Positions 28,057 through 36,829 of a DNA stretch of 64,000 bases are shown piece after piece (position 1 is the first letter of the stretch; every line of letters begins with the position of its first letter). The notes beneath the pieces are model-generated. The model was not told the DNA's origin. It did no database searches and was given only the letters and a program-made list of their open reading frames with translations. Source of the stretch: Fodinibius salicampi (lineage in GTDB: Bacteria; Bacteroidota; Rhodothermia; Balneolales; Balneolaceae); NCBI RefSeq assembly GCF_039545095.1, contig NZ_BAABRS010000001.1, positions 434,001 to 498,000 on the forward strand, written 5' to 3'. Both the position numbers and the translations under genes were made by a program.

Positions 28057-29079
28057 ATGCTAAGGTCTGTCCAAAAGAAAAATCTAGCTCCTGAGGGGTA
28101 TATATATACAACTTACGGCCATCCAAAATATCTTAAGCACGCCGTTGCTTCGGTTATTTCGCTGAGACGCTATGATGATGAGCGACCCGTTGCCCTTGTT
28201 TGTGAAGAGAAGCATAAAAGGATACTCGAAGAGCGTAATTTAAGTGGCATCTTTGATCTAATTCATATTATGTCACCGGAACATGCTTCCATCGTGGGAT
28301 TTAAGCATAATATCCATGAATATATGTTCTTCGAGCGGAATATGTATTTGGACAGTGATATTATTTGGTGTAAAAACCCGGATTCTTTATGGCAGTCCTT
28401 TAAGCCCCATCCTTTTACTATCACAGGAACCCAAGTTTCAGATAATTTCTTTGGGGGACCGAAAAATATTGGGATTATAGCAGATATTATTTTACGTCGT
28501 CGCCGCCGTACGCTCAATCATTTTGGCCTGACTTATTTGAGTCGCGTCCAAACGGGTATGATCTATGCACAGGATTTTACTCTTACCAAAAAAGTATGTG
28601 ATTTTGCCCAGAAAATGCTCAATCGAAAAGATGAGACTCACTTTCGAAGCAGAACATTGGAACAGGGCCGCAGTGAAGAATCTTGCGAGTGGAGTATGGC
28701 TATGGCAATGTCGAAACTGAACTTGCCGGTTTATCCCTGGCTACAGGGACATACCAGTCCACAACTGGATTATATAGGGGATTTAACCTCACATGATGAT
28801 GACTTTGAATATGTAGTATGCAAATACTATTGTGATAGCTTTGTATACAATTTACGGGGATTAAAGATTAAATGGCTGAGAAGATTTCTGATAAAATTAT
28901 TTTCGCTTATTCCTGGAAAAGGTGACTATTTAGAGACCACCCCTTACTGCCTGCATTTTGGATGGTATCATCAAAAAAAGCCGTTTTTTGCTTTTGCCGA
29001 TAGAATGTGGAATGCCCTTAAAAAAGAGAAATTCAGCAGCCTGATAGAGGGGAAGGATCGCTTGGTAAACTACGGTTAA
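28057..29079 (+). CDS. Glycosyltransferase, GT-A fold (GT8-like)
   Basis: 340 residues, no membrane segment at the N-terminus. YIYTTYGHPKYLKHAVASVISLRRY at the start and RNMYLDSDIIWCKNP (a DxD motif) are typical of nucleotide-diphospho-sugar transferases acting in surface-glycan assembly. The C-terminal 130 residues with repeated aromatic pairs have no family I can name. It opens the glycan island; the Wzi-like gene follows 4-13 bases later on the same strand. Confidence 0.65.
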   Translation: MLRSVQKKNLAPEGYIYTTYGHPKYLKHAVASVISLRRYDDERPVALVCEEKHKRILEERNLSGIFDLIHIMSPEHASIVGFKHNIHEYMFFERNMYLDSDIIWCKNPDSLWQSFKPHPFTITGTQVSDNFFGGPKNIGIIADIILRRRRRTLNHFGLTYLSRVQTGMIYAQDFTLTKKVCDFAQKMLNRKDETHFRSRTLEQGRSEESCEWSMAMAMSKLNLPVYPWLQGHTSPQLDYIGDLTSHDDDFEYVVCKYYCDSFVYNLRGLKIKWLRRFLIKLFSLIPGKGDYLETTPYCLHFGWYHQKKPFFAFADRMWNALKKEKFSSLIEGKDRLVNYG

Positions 29080-29092
29080 CCTATTGATCAAT

Positions 29093-30526
29093 ATGGACCA
29101 ATGTTCTTATCAGATATATGGTATCATTCTATCATTTTTTTTAATTCTTTTCCTTGCTGATGTTTGTCAAGCTCAGCAAGAGAAGGTAGAATATGGACTT
29201 GAAACATCGGCTTATCTGGGCTTATCAGAAGCACTTCCTTTTTGGCTGTATGCTAATACAGATGGAAGGGTTGATGCTTCCTCTTCTAACTTTATAAATC
29301 GATTTTATAGCACTTATTCCGTTTCTAATAGTTCAGAAGAACTTCATTTTAGGAGTGGATTCAATATGAACGGGCGGATTTCTCAGCAGACTGCACTTTT
29401 CTTTACCCAGCTTTTTGGTGAACTGCGCTACAAGGGAGTGGCTTTAAAAGGGGGGCGATATTATGATCCTATTGGGCTAAATGATCGTGAGTTATCCATG
29501 GGTTCGATGATGGTTAGTCGGAATGCCACACCTGTACCAAAAATTCGTTTGGGTACGGCAGGTTTTGCCCATATACCCGGAACCCGGGAACGTCTGGAGC
29601 TAGATGTGATGATGAGTCACGGCTGGTTTACGGATGATCGTCATATTGACGGGCCCTACCTGCACCAAAAATATTTTTATCTTAAATATAATCATCCTCG
29701 GTTTGACCTGACCGCAGGTGCTATACATAACGTCATGTGGGGAGGCACTCACCCACGGTTTGGGGAACTTCCATCGTCTTTTTCAGATTTTCTAAGAGTA
29801 GTGAGTGGCAAAGCAGCAATAGGGAATAATGCACCCGCAAATGATACTGCCAATGTCATTGGGAATTCGGTAGGAGCTTACGATTTTAAAGCCGGTATTA
29901 ATTTTACCCATTTTCGCCTTAAAGTCTATCGGTTGTTCTACCTCGAGGATAAGGTTGCCTTGCGGTTTCGAAGCCCGTGGGATGGTATATGGGGCGCAGG
30001 AATAGAATTTGATGACCAGGAAGGGATTGTTACTGAACTCCTATGGGAACATATGAATACCAAACGTCAAAACTCATGGATAGGAGATCCCCCGGGAAGG
30101 TCGGGATACTATCACAATGGTGTTTATCGGTCGGGTTGGTCTTACGAGGGTAGAGTTTTAGGAAATCCATTATTATTAATTGGACCTAATGAGCACTTTG
30201 AGGGGAGGGGAGAGATATCAAATAATATGATTGTGGCCCATCATATTGGGCTACAGGGAAAGCCATCAAACCGGTTAAGTTATAAAGCCTTTTTCACCTA
30301 TTCGCGCAATTATGGTACAGTCATTATGCAAGGGGAAGAGCCACCCTATACGCCATTGGAAGAATTGCGGATAGATCAATATTCAGTTCTGTTGAGTGGG
30401 TCATATAAGTTAATTCCAGAGCATAGAATTAGTGCTATTGCTGCTGTTGCTGCAGACATTGGAGAACTCTACTCAGAAAATAGGTGGGGAATGCAGGTGG
30501 GACTAAAGTTGGATTTTGGAAACTGA
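29093..30526 (+). CDS. Wzi-like capsule-assembly outer-membrane protein
   Basis: 477 residues from ATG 29093 (a TTG at 29084 adds three). Signal peptide ends near VCQAQQ. The beta-barrel body has the capsule assembly Wzi family pattern: EALPFWLYANTDGR, FTQLFGELRYKGVALKGGRYYDPIG, MVSRNATPVPKIRLGTAGF, DLTAGAIHNVMWGG and a terminal GLKLDFGN strand. Wzi proteins hold surface polysaccharide at the outer membrane. It is adjacent to two glycosyltransferases and a sulfotransferase, so the polymer is probably modified with sulfate (inference). Confidence 0.88.
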   Translation: MDQCSYQIYGIILSFFLILFLADVCQAQQEKVEYGLETSAYLGLSEALPFWLYANTDGRVDASSSNFINRFYSTYSVSNSSEELHFRSGFNMNGRISQQTALFFTQLFGELRYKGVALKGGRYYDPIGLNDRELSMGSMMVSRNATPVPKIRLGTAGFAHIPGTRERLELDVMMSHGWFTDDRHIDGPYLHQKYFYLKYNHPRFDLTAGAIHNVMWGGTHPRFGELPSSFSDFLRVVSGKAAIGNNAPANDTANVIGNSVGAYDFKAGINFTHFRLKVYRLFYLEDKVALRFRSPWDGIWGAGIEFDDQEGIVTELLWEHMNTKRQNSWIGDPPGRSGYYHNGVYRSGWSYEGRVLGNPLLLIGPNEHFEGRGEISNNMIVAHHIGLQGKPSNRLSYKAFFTYSRNYGTVIMQGEEPPYTPLEELRIDQYSVLLSGSYKLIPEHRISAIAAVAADIGELYSENRWGMQVGLKLDFGN

Positions 30527-30566
30527 TCGTCATTTGACGATTCCGATTTGACTGATACGTCTCAGA

Positions 30567-31397
30567 TCAAAATTGTATTGACCGATAAGGAAAATCAGCA
30601 ATATTTTTTTCGATGTATTTTTGGTCCTTATCAGGCAATAGATCAAATTTCTTAGAGCTGGACAGTTGGGCTGAAGTATTCTTCTTTTTCCATTTTTCTT
30701 CCTCTTTAATAAGTGTAGAGGCGGTTTCATGGTATGACTGAATCATCACCGGATAATAGGGAAGTCCTGTCTTTTTACAGAAAGCCTTAAGTACTACTTC
30801 AGGCTCGCTTACCAATTGTTCATAGGATATAAATAGATGCTTTTGCGAACCTAAATATTGCTTCGAATATTTTGTGCTTCTATTCCACCAGTAGACACAC
30901 TTTTCGATAGATCGCTCCCCGCCCCATTGCTCAGGATGCTTTTGGGTGGCAAAGTACATGCTTGAAACAACCTCTTTCCCTTTCCTGATGATATGGATAA
31001 ACCTGCTATCTGGATCAGCTTTTGATATTAGAGAAATGTAGCGCAAGTGACGGGGGGTTTTTTCCAACCAAAAAGCCGAATTTTCTTCCGCAAGGTGATT
31101 CGCTAAGCGGTCAATATTTTCCAAAATAACATTAACCCATGCAGCGGATCTGAAAATTACGGATTTTGGTTGGAATACTTGTTCTCTGTTAAGTCCCAGA
31201 TCTATCATGCTTCTAAGCAAAACAGAGCGGGAGGTCGATCCATAGATTTTTAAAAATCGTAAGACTGGATTTACCGGAATAGTGTGCGACAATAGGTGTG
31301 TTTCCGGAAAAGAAATGACCTTTGGATGAGAACTTAGCATACTTTGTAATAAAGTAGTTCCAGAACGGGGGCATCCAACCAGAAATAACCTTTGCAT
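30567..31397 (-). CDS. Sulfotransferase family protein
   Basis: 276 residues. The N-terminal PAPS 5'-phosphosulfate loop LVGCPRSGTTLLQSML, a 3'-phosphate site with RFIHIIRKGKEVVSS and a basic, helical C-terminus are the features of sulfotransferase (P-loop) enzymes. It would move sulfate from PAPS to a sugar or amine acceptor. It lies head-to-tail with the next minus-strand glycosyltransferase and converges on the Wzi-like gene. Confidence 0.85.
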   Translation of the reverse strand: MQRLFLVGCPRSGTTLLQSMLSSHPKVISFPETHLLSHTIPVNPVLRFLKIYGSTSRSVLLRSMIDLGLNREQVFQPKSVIFRSAAWVNVILENIDRLANHLAEENSAFWLEKTPRHLRYISLISKADPDSRFIHIIRKGKEVVSSMYFATQKHPEQWGGERSIEKCVYWWNRSTKYSKQYLGSQKHLFISYEQLVSEPEVVLKAFCKKTGLPYYPVMIQSYHETASTLIKEEEKWKKKNTSAQLSSSKKFDLLPDKDQKYIEKNIADFPYRSIQF

Positions 31398-31476
31398 TAT
31401 TATTATTTGAGTGTTTTAGCTAATCGTGATTAAGCATGAGCTATCAGGGTTATGATAACAAGTTTGCTTATCTGCT

Positions 31477-32274
31477 TTACAATAATTCCAGTTGTCTGGA
31501 GTCATTTATATAGTGCTGAAATGCTTTTTCTGCTTGTGGAGGAAGAGAAAACTTCGGATGACTGAAAAGGTCTCCTTTAATTTTTTTATACCAGAGATAA
31601 AGAATTGCGTCTTTTGGGTTGTTTCGGATACGTCTTAAAAAGTGATTCTTTCCCCAGGTGTTTGATCCGTGATAGCACCGAATGCATAAGTAAGAATATT
31701 TGTCGGGAAGTTGTAAATAGCGTTTTTCCATCCACTTTTCTAAATATACCGTGTCTTCAGCTCGTTTTGTATGGGGATATTTGATGTCAAAATTTGTCCG
31801 GTGCATAATGCTTCCCGGAACCCCGTTGGGTAGATGTCCAATATAGGGCTGGTTCTTATATGGCTCTACGTTCAGATGCATTAGTGTGCCGGAAAGACAG
31901 CAGGCGTCATACCCTTTAAGGAGTGTGTTAACCTGTTTTTCAATTCGTTCGGGATGGTACCAATCATCGTCATCCCACTGGGCTATGAACTGTCCTGTTG
32001 CTTCTTTCAATGAAAGATTCCTCAGCTTGCCCAAAGTATTGTCAGGTTTGGAAGGGAGTTTTACATAGTTTAGTTGTGAAGAGGGCAGAACTTGCAATAC
32101 ATCATGCAGATCTTCCTCTCCATCATCTACAATGATTAATTCCCTGTTGGGGTATGTCTGCTTCCGATAGCATTCAATAGAACGTTTAACCAATTCCTTC
32201 CGGTCAGCTGTAACCATTACGCAACTGACTTTCGGTAGAGATGAATCTATAGTTTTGTTATTGTTCTTTTGCAA
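31477..32274 (-). CDS. Glycosyltransferase family 2 protein
   Basis: 265 residues. GT2 core: PKVSCVMVTADRKELVKRSIECYRKQTYPNRELIIVDDGE, then the DxD region FIAQWDDDDWYHPERIEKQ. The C-terminus has FHPKFSLP-like and aromatic patches without a known domain. It starts with a TTG at 32274; an in-frame ATG exists only inside the conserved core (VMVT). Soluble and probably peripheral. Part of the minus-strand half of the glycan island. Confidence 0.85.
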   Translation of the reverse strand: MQKNNNKTIDSSLPKVSCVMVTADRKELVKRSIECYRKQTYPNRELIIVDDGEEDLHDVLQVLPSSQLNYVKLPSKPDNTLGKLRNLSLKEATGQFIAQWDDDDWYHPERIEKQVNTLLKGYDACCLSGTLMHLNVEPYKNQPYIGHLPNGVPGSIMHRTNFDIKYPHTKRAEDTVYLEKWMEKRYLQLPDKYSYLCIRCYHGSNTWGKNHFLRRIRNNPKDAILYLWYKKIKGDLFSHPKFSLPPQAEKAFQHYINDSRQLELL

Positions 32275-32340
32275 AGTAATTGTAATCTATTTTTTTGGTA
32301 AATAATGACTGCTATAGAAAGATTTTCTTTAATCTATTCT

Positions 32341-33324
32341 TTATTCATTTGAATCTTTAAAATCGGATAATGTTTCCATGTTTTTTTGAGGTTCCGGAAC
32401 GACGTCACTTTGTTTAGATAGATTTGACAATCCAAAAGCTGCAACATTACCTATCTTATTCAGCGCACTTTTTGCCAGCATAATACCGGCAATTGATTCT
32501 TCGGCAACGGCCAAATCACCTGCGATGCTAATACTAATACTTGCAAAAATAAGATCGCGATTCGGCAGAAAGGGTATGCGAGAAAGAATGATTTCGATTG
32601 CTAAGTACGTAAACCATATGTACAGTGGAATATCGGGAAGTACAATTATATACATGAGCAAGTTAACGGTTTGTACCAGTAACAACCGTACCATTTGAAT
32701 ACCAAAAATCTGATAAGCTGTCTTTATGGGCATTGAAATGACATAGTGCCGAAATTTGACGAAAATAAAAATGATGAGTACTAAAAAGAGTCCTCCCCCT
32801 ATAAAATACATTTGGTTTTGATTAGCGATCCATTCCATAATTTTTATCTGGTCAGTAAAAAGAAAAATGGAAAGCAGGGCGATTGAAAGAAGGGTAGAGG
32901 CAACAGAGGAGATTATGTTATTGTCTTTAATGATTTTAAAAATCTCCGATCCCGATAAATCGAGAGTATTTTTTGCCCAGGCAAAGAAGTAAAATTCTCC
33001 AGAATAGCCTAAGACATCCTTATTATAAACTCGTTTTACCAAAAAGACTGGAATGGACCTAAGAGAATCAAATTTCCAGGTAAGTCGATAAATAAGCACT
33101 TCAAAGAGAGGGAGCTGGAAAAAGAGAAAAAGAAAAAGAATGTAAAATAACGGTTGGCTGGGAAAGGATTGCCAAACTTTAAGCCAGCCTATTTTGTTCA
33201 GCTCATAAATCAGCCATACTAATACACCGACATTAATAAGATGCTGACTCCATTTAAGAATCAACTTGCCGCGCTCTGTTTTGAAAAACTCAGTTATTTT
33301 ACCTGTTAACGAACTAAAACTCAT
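32341..33324 (-). CDS. Polytopic membrane protein, lysylphosphatidylglycerol-synthase/flippase-like (UPF0104-like)
   Basis: 327 residues from ATG 33324 (a TTG three codons earlier is less likely). Seven or eight hydrophobic segments: LINVGVLVWLIYEL, FYILFLFLFFQLPLFEV, SVASTLLSIALLSIFLF, MYFIGGGLFLVLIIFIFV, VRLLLVQTVNLLMYIIV and a further pair. The arrangement resembles the LPG synthase transmembrane region family, whose members act as lipid or glycan-lipid flippases. The sequence is too diverged to name a family firmly. Its location beside glycosyltransferases suggests a transport or topology role for a lipid-linked glycan. Confidence 0.5.
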   Translation of the reverse strand: MSFSSLTGKITEFFKTERGKLILKWSQHLINVGVLVWLIYELNKIGWLKVWQSFPSQPLFYILFLFLFFQLPLFEVLIYRLTWKFDSLRSIPVFLVKRVYNKDVLGYSGEFYFFAWAKNTLDLSGSEIFKIIKDNNIISSVASTLLSIALLSIFLFTDQIKIMEWIANQNQMYFIGGGLFLVLIIFIFVKFRHYVISMPIKTAYQIFGIQMVRLLLVQTVNLLMYIIVLPDIPLYIWFTYLAIEIILSRIPFLPNRDLIFASISISIAGDLAVAEESIAGIMLAKSALNKIGNVAAFGLSNLSKQSDVVPEPQKNMETLSDFKDSNE

Positions 33325-33491
33325 TTTTATCAAGTATGGCTATTGCTTAATTTAGGCGGCTAAATATACAGTATATTTTCGTGAGTATTTAATTCAATAA
33401 GTATTTGACCTAATAGATAAGAATTTTTCGTAGGCAAGATTAGAGCATACTATTCGTTGATAAGAGAAATGAATATTGATAAAAATCATTT

Positions 33492-34253
33492 ATGAGAAAA
33501 GCTACCGCTATCACTATTATCCTACTTTTAACGTTTCATTATTCAAATGCCCAGAGTAGGAGTAGTAACAGGATGTTGGAAGAAGGCCATATTCTTGAAA
33601 ATTTTGAAAACGATGAAATCGGGACATTGCCACATAAGTGGTATAACCAAAAAGGGGAACAATCAGTCACTGAATTCTCCGAGGAAGAGCGGGAAAAATA
33701 TAAATATGAGGTTGTAAAAGGAAGGGGGGGCAATAAGTATTTAAAATATAGCGGCCGTCGTGCAATGCATTTGAGCCTTCCATTAATTAATAAGGATCGT
33801 GAAAATATTTATGGCATTAATATTTTTGAAACGCCTATTCTTTCCTGGAAGGTACGTGCATACAAACTTCCTGAAAATGCCCGGGAAGACGATGATAGCT
33901 ATAATGATTCCGTTGCAAGTATTTATGTGGCGTTTGACATGGGACGAGTGGCCTTAGTGAAAAAAGTACCCAAAACCATACGATATACCTGGAGTTCTAC
34001 ATTGGAAAAAGGCACAGAACTTTCTAAGTTTTTTGGTAATCAAAAAGTGGTAGTAGTAGAATCAGGAGATGAACGCACAGGAAAATGGATTACCTTTAAG
34101 CGTAATATTGTAGAAGATTATCGACGATTATTTGGTGATGACCCGCCTAAAAATCCAATAGCTATTCTCATCCTAAGTGACGGTGACAGCACTCATTCCT
34201 GGGCTGAAGCCGATTACGATGATATTAAACTATTGCCCGAGCAGACTAAATAA
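33492..34253 (+). CDS. DUF3047 family periplasmic protein
   Basis: 253 residues. Signal peptide ends near NAQSRS. The domain pattern matches DUF3047: ENFENDEIGTLPHKWYNQKG, YLKYSGRRAMHLSLPL, TPILSWKVRAYKLPENARED, SIYVAFDMGR and an acidic end with DSTHSWAEADYDDIKL. Enzymatic residues are not recognised; a beta-sandwich lipid or ligand binder is likely. It lies 58 bases upstream of the MMPL exporter, with which it probably forms a transport unit. Confidence 0.82.
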   Translation: MRKATAITIILLLTFHYSNAQSRSSNRMLEEGHILENFENDEIGTLPHKWYNQKGEQSVTEFSEEEREKYKYEVVKGRGGNKYLKYSGRRAMHLSLPLINKDRENIYGINIFETPILSWKVRAYKLPENAREDDDSYNDSVASIYVAFDMGRVALVKKVPKTIRYTWSSTLEKGTELSKFFGNQKVVVVESGDERTGKWITFKRNIVEDYRRLFGDDPPKNPIAILILSDGDSTHSWAEADYDDIKLLPEQTK

Positions 34254-34311
34254 ATATGATTAAAATGATTAACTTCATCGCTGATTTGTAAAATCTGATT
34301 TTCGACTGTTA

Positions 34312-36816
34312 ATGGAAAAGATCCTACACTTTTTTCGTCCTCTAATAAAACTAAATTATAAGTATCCTTTTTGGATCGTTGGCATAACGGTACTGTTGGC
34401 TGCTGTATTGGGGAACTACGCCGTACAGCTCAAAATAGATACGGACCTTGCGAACCTATTGCCCAAAAGTAATCCCCATGTTAAAGCACTGGAAGAGTTG
34501 CAGGAAACAGTTGGAGGTGAAACACCAATGGAAGTGGCGATCAAGTCTCCCAGTTTTGAGGATAATAAACGGTTTGCCGAGGATTTAATATCTGAAAGTA
34601 TGGAGCTGAGGGATACTCCTCGTAACCGCCAATATTTTGAACGTGTTGTGTTTCATAAGGAAACTTCTTTTCTCAGAGATAATGCGCTCTATTTTGCCAA
34701 TCCTAATGAGCTTAAAGATATTAAGTCGTATCTCAAAGATGAGATACAGTCCGCTAAAGAACAGGCAAGTCCGTTCTTTGTGGATTTTGAAGAGGATGAT
34801 GAAGAGGAATTAAGTGAAGAGCTAAGTGATTTTGAGGAAAGCTATGAATCGCTCATTCCCTCTGAGTATCCCATCAGTCCGGATAGTACGGTTATGATGT
34901 TCCAGTTGTTGCCTACCGGCTCTAAGAGTAATCTCAGCTATCTGAGGAGCATGTTTGCATCTTATGACTCCCTTGTAACGGAAATGAGTCCCGAAAGCTA
35001 TAATAGTGAAATGGAGGTTCGATATGGAGGGCGGCTTAAACGGCATCTTTCGGAAATTGATTCTATCATGGGGGATGTTTTTAAAAGTTTTGCATCGGGC
35101 ATTTCGGGAGTTATTCTTCTGGTGATGTTCTACTTCTCCATTAAAAAGTACATAAACTATCGAAGAGGAGATGCCGAAGAAAAGGAACATCAGCTTTGGG
35201 AACATCTTATTCGAATGCCGGTTCCTGTTGTAGTCATCGGCCTTCCCCTGATTATCAGTCTGGCATGGACGTTTGGGATCACCTATTTCGCATTGGGAAC
35301 TCTAAATACCATGACCTCTGTATTATTTGTCATCTTATTTGGGATGGGTATTGATTATGGGATTCACTTTTATGCCCGTTATATCGAATTTCGTTCGAAA
35401 GGAAAATCGATTTTAGATGCCCTCCATGAAACGTATGATAATACCGGTTCGGCTATTGTTGTAAGCGGACTTACTACCGCTTTTTCACTGTTTGTGCTTA
35501 TTATCGCACGGTTCCGGGGGTTCTCAGAGTTTGGCTTTATTGCAGGATCAGGCATTATATTGGCATTAAGTTGTATGCTTTTTGTTCTGCCTGCCTTGCT
35601 TGTAATATGCGAGCGCTGGAATTGGATACTTCTCAATACAAACAGCAAAGCCTATGAGTCGTCAAGCACTACATTATTTACGCGATTTCCGATGGCACGG
35701 TCAATCGTATTATCGGGACTTTTGGTAGTCTTAGCCGTTGGGATAAATCATCAGCATTTGGGTTTCCAGTATGATTTTGGGGAGCTCGAGCCAGAATTTC
35801 CAGAGTATCAGGCTTTCATTGAATTGTCAGGAGAGGTTTCTCAGTCAAATAAGCGCAATCCAGCCTATATTTTGGCGGATAATCAGCATCAGGTGTTGGA
35901 TATTTTGGAGAAAATCCGCCACAAGATGGAAACGGATACAACCAGTCCTACCATTCTGGATGTTGAGGCACTGCCGGAGCGTTTTCCCCCGACGGAAGAG
36001 GGAGCGAATCAAAAGTTAAAGGAAATAGCAGAAATTCGTGAGCTGTTAAACGATCCTTTTATCAGAGAACAGGATGATCCTCAGCTGAATAAACTCCGCC
36101 GTGCTGCTCAAACCAAAACTCGGTTACATATTGATCAAATACCAGACTATTTTAAGAGTCAGTTTGTCACAAAAGAGGGAGAAATAGGCAACTTTGTGAT
36201 CGTTTACCCAAGTGTTGGTCTTTCAGATGGAGAAAAATCGATTGCCTTTAAGGAGGATATTGGTAAAATAACGCTAGATAGTGGAGAAACTTTTTATGCT
36301 GCCAGTACTTCTATCATCGCAGCAGAAATGCTTGATCTGATGCGCAGTGAAAGTCCTTATATGGTAGGAGCTACCTTTTTGGTTGTATTCCTTCTGATGC
36401 TTGTTTCCTTTCGTTCTTTTCGCTGGGCTATAATAGCAATGCTTCCGCTGGTTGTAGGACTCGTTATATTATTCGGAATAATGATGTTAACGGGCATGAT
36501 GTTTAACTTCTATAATTTAGTGGTATTACCTGCTATACTTGGAATTGGCGAGGATAACGGCGTGCATCTGGCTCACCGCTTCAGGGAAGAGGGGGGGAGC
36601 ATGTGGGAGGTGCTTTCAAGTACGGGACAGCATGTCACGGTTGGCTCACTGACTACTATACTTGGATTCTCAGGCCTTTTGTTTACCTCTCATCCGGGAT
36701 TGCAATCACTGGGGAGTATGGCGGTTATCGGTATAGGAATGACCTTGGTAACGGCGTTGACATTTCTGCCGGCCTTGATACAATGGCTTGAAGACCGTAA
36801 TTGGATTTACTACTAG
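34312..36816 (+). CDS. MMPL/RND-superfamily exporter, HpnN-like
   Basis: 834 residues. Two-fold RND-like layout: a first membrane helix after FRPLIKLNYKYPFW, a large periplasmic domain (residues about 55-260), then helices with FGMGIDYGIHFYARYIE (conserved GxDYG) and VVSGLTTAFSLFVL. A second periplasmic domain (about residues 495-690) and a second set with GIGEDNGVHLAHRF and VGSLTTILGFSGLL follow. MMPL/HpnN proteins move hopanoids, fatty acids or glycolipids across the periplasm using the proton gradient. The acidic stretch EEDDEEELSEELS (near residue 160) is unusual. The downstream trkH gene is convergent. Confidence 0.88.
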   Translation: MEKILHFFRPLIKLNYKYPFWIVGITVLLAAVLGNYAVQLKIDTDLANLLPKSNPHVKALEELQETVGGETPMEVAIKSPSFEDNKRFAEDLISESMELRDTPRNRQYFERVVFHKETSFLRDNALYFANPNELKDIKSYLKDEIQSAKEQASPFFVDFEEDDEEELSEELSDFEESYESLIPSEYPISPDSTVMMFQLLPTGSKSNLSYLRSMFASYDSLVTEMSPESYNSEMEVRYGGRLKRHLSEIDSIMGDVFKSFASGISGVILLVMFYFSIKKYINYRRGDAEEKEHQLWEHLIRMPVPVVVIGLPLIISLAWTFGITYFALGTLNTMTSVLFVILFGMGIDYGIHFYARYIEFRSKGKSILDALHETYDNTGSAIVVSGLTTAFSLFVLIIARFRGFSEFGFIAGSGIILALSCMLFVLPALLVICERWNWILLNTNSKAYESSSTTLFTRFPMARSIVLSGLLVVLAVGINHQHLGFQYDFGELEPEFPEYQAFIELSGEVSQSNKRNPAYILADNQHQVLDILEKIRHKMETDTTSPTILDVEALPERFPPTEEGANQKLKEIAEIRELLNDPFIREQDDPQLNKLRRAAQTKTRLHIDQIPDYFKSQFVTKEGEIGNFVIVYPSVGLSDGEKSIAFKEDIGKITLDSGETFYAASTSIIAAEMLDLMRSESPYMVGATFLVVFLLMLVSFRSFRWAIIAMLPLVVGLVILFGIMMLTGMMFNFYNLVVLPAILGIGEDNGVHLAHRFREEGGSMWEVLSSTGQHVTVGSLTTILGFSGLLFTSHPGLQSLGSMAVIGIGMTLVTALTFLPALIQWLEDRNWIYY

Positions 36817-36829
36817 ATTCTTTCTCTAT

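Noticed and set aside
30527-30540. Small hairpin TCGTCA-TT-TGACGA after the Wzi-like gene
   Set aside because: Six-base stem with a two-base loop and no T-run; not convincing as a terminator.
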